Part shown: positions 8,501-15,792 of the stretch, in pieces
Layout: every line of letters begins with the position of its first letter
Numbering within the stretch: position 1 is the first letter of the stretch
Assembly: GCA_016839845.1 (NCBI GenBank)
Contig: JAEOTL010000424.1
Span: 1 to 15,914, forward strand
Length of the DNA stretch: 15,914 nucleotides
Reading direction: 5' to 3'
Source of the DNA: Promethearchaeota archaeon
GTDB lineage: Archaea; Asgardarchaeota; Lokiarchaeia; Sigynarchaeales; SOKP01
The notes under the pieces: model-generated
What the model was told of the DNA's origin: nothing
The model's database searches: none
The model's input: only the letters and a program-made list of their open reading frames with translations
Translations under genes and position numbers: made by a program

Positions 8501-8670
8501 GATAATCCATCCCCATCGACATCATCATCAACCCCATTAGGTATTCCATCCCCATCCATATCTTCCTCATCCCAAGTAGCATTAACGAGACTTATGGGGG
8601 AAATTGAAATTAGAATAACAATTACCACCCCTAAAACATTTTTTGTATTTAATTTTTGATTTTTTTTCAT
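5539..8670 (-). CDS. Large secreted, membrane-anchored thrombospondin type 3 repeat protein
   Basis: At 1043 residues this is the largest product in the window. An N-terminal signal peptide (basic residues, hydrophobic 11-30, cleavage near VNA) is followed by thrombospondin type 3 Asp/Gly repeats (DxDxDG, about 36-275), which bind calcium. About 350-500 looks like a beta-sandwich or carbohydrate-binding-like domain ([17 protein letters not shown]). A second TSP3 array covers about 533-652. Then comes a WEDVTTEV segment (about 750-790), an Ig-like domain (about 795-890, [10 protein letters not shown] to EASDRFGN), and a C-terminal region ending in a transmembrane helix (about 1008-1026, [15 protein letters not shown]) with a lysine-rich inner tail. 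The expected topology is extracellular with a C-terminal anchor, acting as a calcium-stabilised surface or adhesion protein. Ligand unknown. A few cysteines (C62, C63, C198) could pair outside the cell. Confidence 0.88.
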   Translation of the reverse strand: MKKNQKLNTKNVLGVVIVILISISPISLVNATWDEEDMDGDGIPNGVDDDVDGDGLSNFQECCAMFNTGTDPYDPDDDDDGMSDGEEYDYWGGYNYMYLDTDGDGIPNIKDPDSDGDGLLDGDEIENGLDPGNPDTDGDGITDGDEDLDGDGLTNDAELNDHGTDPTERDSDGDTLDDDWELDHGLDPTEEDSDGDYCRDDYELKFGLNPNNPDTDGDGIDDGPELVYWGVLRGGEIEDVGTEDTDGDGIPNYKDPDSDGDGRLDGEEIYDGDPNTDPMVNEDILAYIIVVVCTVPWEPNGEEPISVLITPVPGTVSPNVSGVNLVSPSPYASITSLMTTDQINDATTGTSVSSPGGKLFQSFTPSTTSLDAIDLRLRAGGSFPDEGYLSQILIREGSPDGTVLGEGGAFISGLTTGQQIEARFELSESISVISGEEYVIEWVSPSPTIVSWMRANYDSYSDGTALTPFGDPITYCDYIFTTYTSSLPVTIPSNGAMEIKLTNTPATLEHCFASLEIISDKPSALEVTLSGGLALDDDNDGLINEQELLIGLDPQNPDSDGDEVSDGDEIYIYGTYFLNPDTDRDGLSDGDEVYIFVTDPRNMDTDEDELSDGDEIHLYWTNPLNPDTDGDDVKDGDEVDAGTDPLNPVDTYTPTGTYVLVQDDNTGVSVTYDYITTLGITTITPSITPPPIPTGVSDTGSFISISTTASYSEVITISIPYAESQVSNEDNLFVGHYNSGTKTWEDVTTEVNKDSNIAYAKVYSLSILAILEDIIPPSIELLRPKAEDALQDGISFTVNATDFSGVQWVNVTIIELYGTYSATFFLDQVSDDIWEYKFDTTQLPDGYYVIIVEASDRFGNTDSLAAVHVSIRNWAVLELLPLTEENNPGRTMPVKFSLRVSDLVDPNMPFVRNEELEIIIYASDNIDKILQNSTYGGTSTDYRIISESEMYITNFKTAKKPKEYVVQIWRNNFLVGNFTFETVPKGGKGSSSITIIDTYQGNIAIPSRSYAILFSFIAFLSIILIVSKPKFKKFYLFFLFKLS
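6715..7074 (-). repeat. Second TSP3 repeat array (coding)
   Basis: Degenerate repeats within the large surface protein encode units like [15 protein letters not shown] spaced about 23-25 residues apart, covering residues about 533-652. The DNA repeats share CCATCxCCATCTGTATCxGGATT but are imperfect. They are coding repeats, not a mobile or CRISPR array. Confidence 0.75.
7846..8565 (-). repeat. First TSP3 repeat array (coding)
   Basis: Residues about 36-275 of the surface protein are encoded by imperfect repeats of the plus-strand word CCATCCCCATCTGTATC. They encode calcium-binding Asp-rich loops such as DTDGDGIPN and [10 protein letters not shown]. Together with the second array they flank the putative beta-sandwich domain. 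Confidence 0.75.
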
Positions 8671-8742
8671 TTGAATTCCCTATTTTATTTTTAGTCTTTT
8701 TTGAATTATTACACTTTTTTTTGTAGATTAAAATTTATTTTT

Positions 8743-8755
8743 AAAAAAAAAAAAA
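8743..8755 (-). terminator. T-run terminator between the two secreted-protein genes
   Basis: On the minus strand an uninterrupted run of 13 T lies 71 bases after the serine hydrolase stop codon at 8826 and 73 bases before the surface protein start. Archaeal polymerase ends at such T-tracts. It suggests the two genes are separate transcription units or only partly read through. Confidence 0.55.
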
Positions 8756-8825
8756 TGACAGTTATTTTTTCTTGACTTGAATCTTTTGTTTTTTTAGTTA
8801 TTAATAACGCTGACGTTTATATTCT

Positions 8826-10055
8826 CTACTTCAAAACAGCCGGTATTATGAAATCGTCAATGAACCCAATTTCGACGGGACCAGACCATAGGGCCAAATC
8901 ACGGGGGTCATTGGCAGTGAAGATCACCACAATATCATATTCTGGAAGTACAATTATCCGTTGTGTATTTGCCCCGAAAGCTTGATAATATTTATCAGGA
9001 GTAACCCACCATAAATATCCATAATGAAATGTGAACATCCCAAAAAATGTTCTTTCTAGTAGAGCACTCGTTGATGTTTCAACCCAATCCTCTGAAACAA
9101 CTTGTCTTCCACGCCACTTTCCCGCATTTAAGCACATCAATCCAATGCGTGCCATCGCTTTATGTGTCATGAAAAGCCCGAATCCACCGAAATATTTATT
9201 CGCAAGATCTCCTGTTCCCCATGCCGAAGGACCATATAACCAATCCCATTCGTTATCTCGAATTTTAAGCGGTTTGAATAAATGTTTTCGAGCAAAATCA
9301 GCCATTGTCATCCCGGATCTATTGGCGATAATCACGGACAACATTTCTGTATTTCCACTCGAATATGTCCATGCCCAAGAGGCTCCATAAGGATGATCCT
9401 CTTCTCCAGGTGTATAATTCATTGGCTGCTGAAGATAGAAGTCGATACTATACTCAGTATCCGCCCATGCCTCACTTAATACCGGGTCCCACGCATTCCA
9501 GTAAATACCAGCATTTTGTAAGAGCAGATTTTCCACAGTAATATCTTTTTTTCTTACGTCACCATAATAATCAGGATCCCACCTATCTGGGAAAACATCA
9601 AAGAATCTTGTGTTTAAGTCGAAAAGTCCCATTTCAATAGCTATCCCAGTAAGCAGAGAGACGATAGATTTCGTTGCACTATAAATATGATGTAGTCTTC
9701 CATCACGGAGTTCCCAAACGGGATCGGCTTCAGGCCAATAATAACTCTTTTGTTCCATCCGTATGGATTCATTAAGATATTCCTCATTGATTATGTACCC
9801 ATTGCGAATAATCAATACACTTTGAATATTTATCTCATTTGCTTCGATAAAACCATACATTTCCTCTATCTTACTTGAATTCATACCCTGTGATTCGGGA
9901 CTTGCTTCTCTCCATTTATCCCAGTCAGGCCAATAATCAGACTTTTTGTATTTGTATGCTAGTGTCTGAGAGATGAAAGTACCCATGAGGATAATCGCGC
10001 CAAAAGAAAACACTATTATAACTAATTTTGAATTTCGCTTTGTAATTAGTTTCAC
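8826..10055 (-). CDS. Exported serine hydrolase, beta-lactamase/penicillin-binding protein fold (COG1680)
   Basis: This 409-residue enzyme belongs to the class C beta-lactamase / D-aminopeptidase fold. The nucleophile motif SxxK is S126-A-T-K129 (HIYSATKS), and the second motif is Y231 in TYSSGNTE, a variant of YxN common in this family. HYGYLWW near 345-351 is the region after the third motif. An N-terminal hydrophobic stretch (about 11-33, after KRNSK) indicates a signal peptide or signal anchor, so it acts outside the cell. Substrate is unknown; relatives include esterases and peptidases, and archaea without murein would not need a penicillin-binding role. The first codon is GTG at 10055, embedded in a GGTGA word. 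An ATT at codon 4 is a weaker alternative. An inverted repeat sits in its promoter. Confidence 0.85.
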   Translation of the reverse strand: MKLITKRNSKLVIIVFSFGAIILMGTFISQTLAYKYKKSDYWPDWDKWREASPESQGMNSSKIEEMYGFIEANEINIQSVLIIRNGYIINEEYLNESIRMEQKSYYWPEADPVWELRDGRLHHIYSATKSIVSLLTGIAIEMGLFDLNTRFFDVFPDRWDPDYYGDVRKKDITVENLLLQNAGIYWNAWDPVLSEAWADTEYSIDFYLQQPMNYTPGEEDHPYGASWAWTYSSGNTEMLSVIIANRSGMTMADFARKHLFKPLKIRDNEWDWLYGPSAWGTGDLANKYFGGFGLFMTHKAMARIGLMCLNAGKWRGRQVVSEDWVETSTSALLERTFFGMFTFHYGYLWWVTPDKYYQAFGANTQRIIVLPEYDIVVIFTANDPRDLALWSGPVEIGFIDDFIIPAVLK

Positions 10056-10084
10056 CTTTTTTTTTTAAAAATTTTTTTGATAAG

Positions 10085-10114
10085 CCGTCCAATATTTATA
10101 ATTAAATGGGACGG
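10085..10114. promoter_or_regulatory. Inverted repeat CCGTCC-N18-GGACGG at the hydrolase promoter
   Basis: Perfect six-base arms (CCGTCC at 10085-10090 and GGACGG at 10109-10114) stand out from the AT-rich context. They flank minus-strand TTATAAAT, a TATA-like box about 42 nt upstream of the GTG start. The position would let a dimeric regulator block or recruit the transcription machinery. The winged-helix gene at 10322 is a candidate, by proximity only. Confidence 0.4.
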
Positions 10115-10310
10115 TCTATCTAATGTTCATTATGGGAAGGGTCATATTTAAATGTTATGGTAACTAATATATATTTGAGGAAAATCAAATTCATTAGATA
10201 TAAAAAAGTTGTATGTTTGACATAGAAAAAAATGAATCAAGACCGACAAAATATTGATTACATCCCAGTAATAAGAATTAAACTAAATTACATGTGAATC
10301 TGAAATCGAT

Positions 10311-10318
10311 GAGGTGAT
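10311..10318 (+). promoter_or_regulatory. Strong Shine-Dalgarno box for the winged-helix regulator
   Basis: GAGGTGAT at 10311-10318 matches the complement of the archaeal 16S 3' end and lies three bases before the TTG at 10322. It decides the start: no ATG is nearby in frame. The strong ribosome binding site may compensate for the weaker TTG codon. Confidence 0.7.
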
Positions 10319-10321
10319 ATA

Positions 10322-11023
10322 TTGTTAGAAAGTAAAGCTGAAGGTAAAAAAGAAAAAACTTGGTTAGAATTAATTGATGAACATCCGTTACGTCATGATA
10401 TTTGGATGGTTCTGGAGCTTTATAATGAATTAAATGTTACTGAAATAACTAAATATGTAAATCGAGGTAAATCGACAGTATCACGAGTTTTAATCGGAAT
10501 GGAAAATGATGAACTTTTAATATCAAGGAGGGCAAAAAAGGGAAAAGGAGAAAAAATTCCACCAAAATTTTTCCAAATTAATCCAAAATTTAGAAAAATG
10601 GAAGATGAATGGGATGAAGAGAATTTACCAGAAGAACCAGAAAAACTTCAAAAATTTTATAATTCAAAGATTGATGATTATACAAAAATAATAAAAGACC
10701 TAGAAAAACGATTTGAATATTTAAAAATGTTGCTAAACTATTTTAGAGAACAATTAGCAGATGTTGAGAATATTGAATTTGCCAAAAGTATTTATAAAGA
10801 ATTCTTATCAGATATGAATGAAATTTCATGTTCTATTATGCGTATTGATGAAAAACGTTATAAAGAGTTCTTAGATTTACGGATAGAGTACATGATAAAA
10901 CTTCAGAAATTACTAATGAAGCATGAGTTAGATGAAGATAACGCTATTGTCTATTTTGACATGTCATTACCTTATTCAGCATTATTTGAACTGACAAAAA
11001 AATTAAAAGCTAAAAAATCTTAA
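10322..11023 (+). CDS. Winged-helix transcription regulator (MarR/GbsR-ArsR-like) with coiled coil
   Basis: The 233-residue protein starts with TTG (10322). An HTH of winged-helix type covers about residues 17-80. LRHDIWMVLELYNELNVTEI is the first helix pair, RGKSTVSRVLIGMENDEL the recognition helix, and ISRRAKKGKG...FQINPKF the wing. The architecture resembles archaeal MarR/GbsR-like regulators. About residues 105-150 are a charged coiled coil (KIDDYTKIIKDLEKRFEYLKM) likely used for dimerisation. No metal-binding cysteine cluster is seen. The effector is unknown. It is followed after 36 bases by a TPR protein gene on the same strand, so the two are probably cotranscribed. The inverted repeat 200 bp upstream may be its site. 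Confidence 0.8.
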   Translation: MLESKAEGKKEKTWLELIDEHPLRHDIWMVLELYNELNVTEITKYVNRGKSTVSRVLIGMENDELLISRRAKKGKGEKIPPKFFQINPKFRKMEDEWDEENLPEEPEKLQKFYNSKIDDYTKIIKDLEKRFEYLKMLLNYFREQLADVENIEFAKSIYKEFLSDMNEISCSIMRIDEKRYKEFLDLRIEYMIKLQKLLMKHELDEDNAIVYFDMSLPYSALFELTKKLKAKKS

Positions 11024-11059
11024 AAATAGAAGAAGCATTAATGAGATGTTGATAATAAT

Positions 11060-12613
11060 ATGGTTGAAATAGAATTAGAAAAAAAGAAAAAACCTGAAGA
11101 ATTAATAAGAGCAGAAAGATTCATTGATGAAGGTAAGCATGATGAAGCTTTTCAATTATTAAAACATTTCGAAGAAAGAGAAGAGTACAACCTTTATGAG
11201 ATAGTATCATGTAATCTCCTTAAATGTGAGCTTTATTTACAGCAAGGTTTATATGAAAAAGTTGTCAAGCTTGCTCAGCAAACATACAAAAAGAGTTCAG
11301 ATTTAGGAAGTAATTTTCTCACTTTTAATACCTTACTTATAATGGCTGAGGCTTTAATTTTTCTTTTTGAATTAGAAAAGGCTGCTGAAATCATTGAGCA
11401 GGGAGAAGATATATTGAAAATACTATCACGGGAATTACCCAAAAATAATCCGCAAAGAGAAGCTTGTATGGCTTATGTTAAAGGATGGTTTTATGAACGA
11501 AATCATAACTTTGATCTAGCAATAGTGCAATTTGAACGCGTTTTAGCATTGCGAGAAAAGCTTGGTGCCACAAAGGAAGTTTCCAAATCTCTTTTAAAAC
11601 TGGGATGGAGAATTGGTATTGATGGGGGTGAATTAGACCGTGCTTTAGAATATGTGAACCAAGGTCTGGTTATTGCCAAGGAAAACAATTGGAAGTACTG
11701 TATTGCGGAAGGTTTTAAAAATATGGGATCTATATATTTTTTTAAAGGGGATCTAGATCGTAACATACTACTTAATGAGCAAAGCCTAACAATTTTCAAG
11801 GAATTTAACAATAAAGAGAGGATGGCAATCGTTCTTAATAATCTCGGGGAAACTTATAGGCAGAAAGGAGAGTTGGACCGTGCTCTAGAGTGCTTAGAAA
11901 AGTGCTTAGTACTAGACAATAAATTGGGTTTAAAACAAAAAGCTGGCTTTTTTTACGATTCTTTAATTCAAATATTAGTTGAAAAGGGTGATCTTAAACA
12001 AGCACAACGATATCTTCTCGAATCGAAGAAAATACCTGATAAATTGAAAGACAAATTATCTTTAAATATAGAATATCTTCTTAATAAGGCTTCAATATTG
12101 AAATCTAGTTCTCAAGCTCGCAATCGAGATAAAGCTGAAGAAATATTAAGGTTTATTCTTGAGAATGAGGATACGCTTTATGAATTTGCTATACGGTCTC
12201 TACTTCATTTATGTGAGTTGCTTTTAATTAAGCTAAGCAATACTGGTAATTTAAAAGTACTGGATGAGATACAAGATTATGTAAATCAGATAAGGAATGC
12301 TGCTAAAAATTCGCACTCCTATTGGCTGCAAGCAGAAACATATTTATTGCAAGCTAAATTGAAGTTAATTACATTCGAATATGAAGAAAGTCAGCAATTA
12401 TTAACTCAAGCAGCCCATATTGCTGAAAAATATAACCAAAGTCTTTTAACTAAACAAATCTCAGAAGAACAAGAGGAATTGTCTAAGAAACAAAATGATT
12501 GGGAAGGATTAAGACAATCTAAAGCAAAAATTGCCACCCGAATAGAGTTAGCCGGTTTAGAAGAGCAAATTAGACATTTGCTGAAAAAAAGAATGAATTT
12601 AGGAAAATCTTAG
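11060..12613 (+). CDS. Tetratricopeptide repeat (TPR) protein
   Basis: This 517-residue, all-helical, soluble protein carries degenerate TPR units. The clearest are about residues 150-190 (LAIVQFERVLALREKLG), 195-230 (ELDRALEYVNQGLVIAKENN), 233-270 and 273-310 (ELDRALECLEKCLVLDNKLG). Further helical repeats run to about 470, followed by a charged coiled coil (EEQEELSKKQNDWEGLRQ...). No signal peptide, membrane helix, kinase or HTH domain is present. It is likely a protein-interaction scaffold. Its position directly behind the winged-helix regulator gene suggests the TPR protein could modulate that regulator, which is an inference. A Shine-Dalgarno box is weak at best (GAGATGTTGAT). Confidence 0.8.
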   Translation: MVEIELEKKKKPEELIRAERFIDEGKHDEAFQLLKHFEEREEYNLYEIVSCNLLKCELYLQQGLYEKVVKLAQQTYKKSSDLGSNFLTFNTLLIMAEALIFLFELEKAAEIIEQGEDILKILSRELPKNNPQREACMAYVKGWFYERNHNFDLAIVQFERVLALREKLGATKEVSKSLLKLGWRIGIDGGELDRALEYVNQGLVIAKENNWKYCIAEGFKNMGSIYFFKGDLDRNILLNEQSLTIFKEFNNKERMAIVLNNLGETYRQKGELDRALECLEKCLVLDNKLGLKQKAGFFYDSLIQILVEKGDLKQAQRYLLESKKIPDKLKDKLSLNIEYLLNKASILKSSSQARNRDKAEEILRFILENEDTLYEFAIRSLLHLCELLLIKLSNTGNLKVLDEIQDYVNQIRNAAKNSHSYWLQAETYLLQAKLKLITFEYEESQQLLTQAAHIAEKYNQSLLTKQISEEQEELSKKQNDWEGLRQSKAKIATRIELAGLEEQIRHLLKKRMNLGKS

Positions 12614-12726
12614 TAATTTGAAACTGATTTTTTAATATTTCGAATACATTGAAGAATAAGCAAATTTTAAAAATAAATACCAAGAAGAATTAGTTAATAA
12701 GATCTATTAAAAAATAAGTTTAAAGT

Positions 12727-13887
12727 ATGATTTCACGAAAAAGAATTAATCAAGCGTTAAACCATCAAGAACCTGATAAAATTCCGTTGGACCTTGGTGG
12801 GAATCAATCAGGAATCCATATTAAAGCTTATCAAAAACTAATAGATTATCTTGAGATTGAAGATAAGGAAATTCAAACTTATGATTATATTCAACAACTT
12901 GCGAATCCATGTGAGGAATTGTTAGAACGTTTTAAAATCGATACGAGGTATATTCGACCTTTAGGTGGCATGGTTAAAATTGATGATTTCGAATTAGAAT
13001 ATGAAGACAAATATGTTGGGGTATATGATCAATTTGGTTGTTTTTGGGGAAATGATGCTAATAAAGATTTAGATGATATTTTGTATTACGATCCAGTTAT
13101 TCACCCTTTTGAAGAATTTAATACAACCCAGCAAATAAAAAATTATGATTGGCCTGATGGGACTGATCCATCTGCATTTGAAGGATTAAGAGAATATGCT
13201 AAAAAATTACACATAAATACCAACTTCGCTTTGGTATCCGCTCCAACAGGATGTATCTATGAATATACGACTTTTCTCTTTGGCTTTACAAGAGCACTCA
13301 GATATTTGAAAAAAAAACCTGAATTAATTATTGCAGCTATGGAAGGACTTTTACAATATTGGACCGATTATAATATTACATTTTTAAATGAGATTGGTGA
13401 ATTTCTCGATGTTTTGTGTATTAATGGCGATCTAGCAGAACAAGCTGGACCAATAATGGACTTGAGAACATATGAAAAATTGATAAAACCGGTTGAGAAA
13501 AAGCTTTCAGAAAAGATCCACGGTTTAGCAAATATTAAGATAAATTATCATTGTTGTGGTTCAATTCCACAGTTTATTCCCCATTTCGTAGAAATAAAAT
13601 ATGATGCTGTTAATCCAGTACAAATTTCGGCCTATGATATGGAGCCTTGTAGTTTAAAAAAACGTTTTGGAAAGTATATTACCTTTTGGGGTGGTTTGTG
13701 CAACACACAATACACTCTCCCTTTTGGGACTCCTGAACAAATTCGAAAAGAGGTAAAGAAAAATTTTGAGTGCTTTAAACCTGGTGGTGGGTTTGTGGCT
13801 GCTAATATTCACAATATTACTGCAGAAGTGCCACCTCAAAATATTGTAGCTATGTTTGAAGCCGCAAACGAATTTAGAAATTATTAG
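12727..13887 (+). CDS. URO-D superfamily protein, probable corrinoid/methyl transferase relative, HxC type
   Basis: The 386-residue protein has the URO-D/MtaA fold. It opens with ISRKRINQALNHQEPDKIPLD, the usual superfamily N-terminus, and ends with FVAANIHNITAEVPPQN. Residues H275-x-C277 (YHCCGS) correspond to the zinc ligands HxC of methylcobamide:CoM methyltransferases, and H362 (NIHNIT) sits where MtaA-type enzymes have their third ligand. C325 (GGLCNTQ) is an extra cysteine. The ligand set indicates a methyl-transfer role rather than haem synthesis, and no other tetrapyrrole gene is nearby. No corrinoid-protein gene is in the window. It converges with a second superfamily member five bases away. 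Substrate is unknown. Confidence 0.8.
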   Translation: MISRKRINQALNHQEPDKIPLDLGGNQSGIHIKAYQKLIDYLEIEDKEIQTYDYIQQLANPCEELLERFKIDTRYIRPLGGMVKIDDFELEYEDKYVGVYDQFGCFWGNDANKDLDDILYYDPVIHPFEEFNTTQQIKNYDWPDGTDPSAFEGLREYAKKLHINTNFALVSAPTGCIYEYTTFLFGFTRALRYLKKKPELIIAAMEGLLQYWTDYNITFLNEIGEFLDVLCINGDLAEQAGPIMDLRTYEKLIKPVEKKLSEKIHGLANIKINYHCCGSIPQFIPHFVEIKYDAVNPVQISAYDMEPCSLKKRFGKYITFWGGLCNTQYTLPFGTPEQIRKEVKKNFECFKPGGGFVAANIHNITAEVPPQNIVAMFEAANEFRNY

Positions 13888-13892
13888 GAGCT

Positions 13893-15077
13893 TCAATCTG
13901 GAACATTAATAGGGTAAGATCCAAATTTCCGCTTAATATTTTGCATTGCTTCAAAGCGATCAACAGTAACAGCAGGGTTGATACTATGACCCGAGCTGAA
14001 AATATATCCTCCTCCTGGGGCTATCTCGCGAATTAAACGTTTAGCATATGTTTCAATCTCAGATATTTGACCAGTTACTAGTAAGACAGGAGATAAGTTT
14101 CCAATGAACGTTATTTTATCACCATACTTTTTATTTAATTTAAATATATCATAATCGGGGTTTGCTGTTGTTGGTTCAATAGGATTTAATGCATCAACCC
14201 CACTATTTATGATATCTTCAAATATCTCTAATAAATCTCCATCTGAATGCAGAATTACTTTACAATCTTGTCTATGAGCCGCATCACAAATTCGCTTTAA
14301 CCATGGGAAGACGTAAGACCGGTAATTTTTAGGACTCATAAACAATCCATTTTTAAACCCATAGTCATCAAACAATAGTATAATTTGAGCATTATTCTCT
14401 GCTAATATCTTAACCAATTCTAATGTAAACTTTCCTCGATCATCAAATACCTTTCGTGCTTGTTTTGGCCTAGCCAAAATTCTTGAGAAGTTCTCAATTC
14501 CAAATCCTTCCCAGGAGCATTCCATTAAGGCACCTAAAGAAGGTATAGAAAAGATTTCGTCATTCATTTCTTTTTGAACAACCCTCCCTGCCTTAAAATT
14601 TGCTAATCTCGCTTCCCAATAAGGATCTGGAGGTTCCCATGATTCATAATCATCAAAATCTTTAAAATAACCTCCAAAATATTCATTAACAACCGATTCA
14701 ATACCGTCCTTAGCTTTGTAAGCTATTTGTTTCATGATTCGACCGTATTCATCAACAATACCATCTCCCTTTTCTAATATTTTTCTTGGATATATAGATG
14801 CTAAGGTAAGAGCAATGTCAATTTCAGCGCGTCGAAAAAATTCATAAGATTGTTGGAAAACTCTCTTTAGATAATCAAAACTAGAGTATCCTTTTAAAAT
14901 AAGTTCATTACCCTTTTCTCCCATTTTACTTAGTTGTTTTAAACCGTCTCTATACCCTTTTCCAATAGGGATGTCATAATGGTTTAATATTGAGTTGTTC
15001 GTTATGATTTCGAATGAAGGAACTCTATCCGGTTCTTCATGATCTATTGCCTTTAATACTCTTTCTGGAGCTTTCAT
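13893..15077 (-). CDS. URO-D superfamily protein, HxD type
   Basis: This second superfamily member has 394 residues. It starts MKAPERVLKAIDHEEPDRVPSFE and ends GGGYIFSSGHSINPAVTVDRFEAM. At the metal site it has H277-S-D279 (LHSDGDL) where its neighbour has HCC, and H364 at the later position. The GGLCNTQ region of the neighbour is GNLSP here, so it lacks that cysteine. Metal binding would therefore use His/Asp or be absent, and it may have a different substrate. The two are clearly homologous but divergent, on opposite strands and convergent, so they are unlikely to be a simple tandem duplication. The ATG at 15077 lies about 34 nt behind a TATA-like TTATATTAAAT (plus-strand 15106-15116). Confidence 0.78.
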   Translation of the reverse strand: MKAPERVLKAIDHEEPDRVPSFEIITNNSILNHYDIPIGKGYRDGLKQLSKMGEKGNELILKGYSSFDYLKRVFQQSYEFFRRAEIDIALTLASIYPRKILEKGDGIVDEYGRIMKQIAYKAKDGIESVVNEYFGGYFKDFDDYESWEPPDPYWEARLANFKAGRVVQKEMNDEIFSIPSLGALMECSWEGFGIENFSRILARPKQARKVFDDRGKFTLELVKILAENNAQIILLFDDYGFKNGLFMSPKNYRSYVFPWLKRICDAAHRQDCKVILHSDGDLLEIFEDIINSGVDALNPIEPTTANPDYDIFKLNKKYGDKITFIGNLSPVLLVTGQISEIETYAKRLIREIAPGGGYIFSSGHSINPAVTVDRFEAMQNIKRKFGSYPINVPD

Positions 15078-15148
15078 AATCCCCTAATTAATAATTGTAA
15101 TTAGATTTAATATAAGTATAAACATTATTCTTGATAAATAAATAATTC

Positions 15149-15766
15149 TTGTGGAAAGTACACAATTCATTGTCTAGTTTTAAAAGGTTAGATAGGGATT
15201 TCTTCAATAGAGATACTGAAACAGTTGCGAGAGATTTATTAGGGAAACTTTTAATTAGAGAAACGTATAAAGGTAAGATGGTTGGCGAAATTATCGAAGT
15301 AGAAGCTTATCTCGGTCCCTATGATAAAGCTAGCCATTCGTATAATTATAAAAAAACTAATAGAACAAAAGTAATGTACGAGAAACCTGGTACTCTATAT
15401 GTATATTTAATTTACGGGGTGTATTATTGCCTTAATGTAATTACTGAAGCTGAATCAATCCCATGTGCTGTGTTAATAAGACAACTATACCCAATTGGGG
15501 GGATTGAATTGATAATTAAAAATCGAGGAGTGAATATAGGCAAGAATTTTAAAAATTTGACCGATGGTCCAGGAAAATTATGTATGGCTTTCAATATTAC
15601 AAAAAATGAGTTCAATGGTAAAGATTCATGTATCAGTGATTCAAAATTATATTTTGCTGATAATTCAGAATCTAAGGAAAGAAATATTGTTTCACTTAAA
15701 AGAATTGGAGTTGATTATGCAGAAGAAGATAAGGATAAATTACTTCGATTTCAATTGATTAAATAA
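15149..15766 (+). CDS. 3-methyladenine DNA glycosylase (AAG/MPG family)
   Basis: The 205-residue product matches the AAG family of base-excision repair enzymes, which remove alkylated purines. The N-terminal RDFFNRDTETVARDLLGK leads to the catalytic E52 in EVEAYLG (equivalent to human Glu125), followed by Y54 and H63 (human Tyr127 and His136). Y89 in LIYGVYYCLN corresponds to the intercalating human Tyr162. TDGPGKLCMAFNIT and the C-terminal KRIGVDY close the fold, so all active-site residues are present. Start choice is open: TTG at 15149 is used here, but TTG at 15170 gives the usual N-terminus length (MSSFKRLDRDFF) and fits the TATA-like GATAAATAAATAA at 15133-15145. It is convergent with the SRP RNA. 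Confidence 0.9.
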   Translation: MWKVHNSLSSFKRLDRDFFNRDTETVARDLLGKLLIRETYKGKMVGEIIEVEAYLGPYDKASHSYNYKKTNRTKVMYEKPGTLYVYLIYGVYYCLNVITEAESIPCAVLIRQLYPIGGIELIIKNRGVNIGKNFKNLTDGPGKLCMAFNITKNEFNGKDSCISDSKLYFADNSESKERNIVSLKRIGVDYAEEDKDKLLRFQLIK

Positions 15767-15767
15767 A

Positions 15768-15780
15768 TTTTCTTTTTATT
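15768..15780 (+). terminator. T-rich terminator after the AAG gene
   Basis: TTTTCTTTTTATT directly after the AAG stop codon is a typical archaeal T-rich stop signal. The opposite strand carries a T-run (TTTTTATAAT) at the SRP RNA 3' end, so this spacer probably ends transcription from both sides. Confidence 0.5.
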
Positions 15781-15792
15781 AGATTATAAAAA

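Noticed and set aside
6715..8565. Periodic CCATCCCCATCTGTATC words that look like a direct repeat or CRISPR-like array
   Set aside because: The spacing follows codon periodicity of a 1043-residue protein, the units are degenerate and spacers are not unique. They encode TSP3 calcium loops.
10212..10256. Short ORF of 14 codons upstream of the winged-helix gene
   Set aside because: It has no Shine-Dalgarno box and no recognisable peptide, so it is indistinguishable from chance in AT-rich DNA.
10290..10321. CTGA and GATGA words near 10300 resembling box C/D guide RNA elements
   Set aside because: There is no matching C box or terminal D box at the right spacing, and the region is better explained as the leader and Shine-Dalgarno box of the 10322 gene.
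12727..13887. Haem biosynthetic uroporphyrinogen decarboxylase (HemE)
   Set aside because: The HxC and late His residues fit methyltransferase relatives, and no tetrapyrrole genes are nearby.
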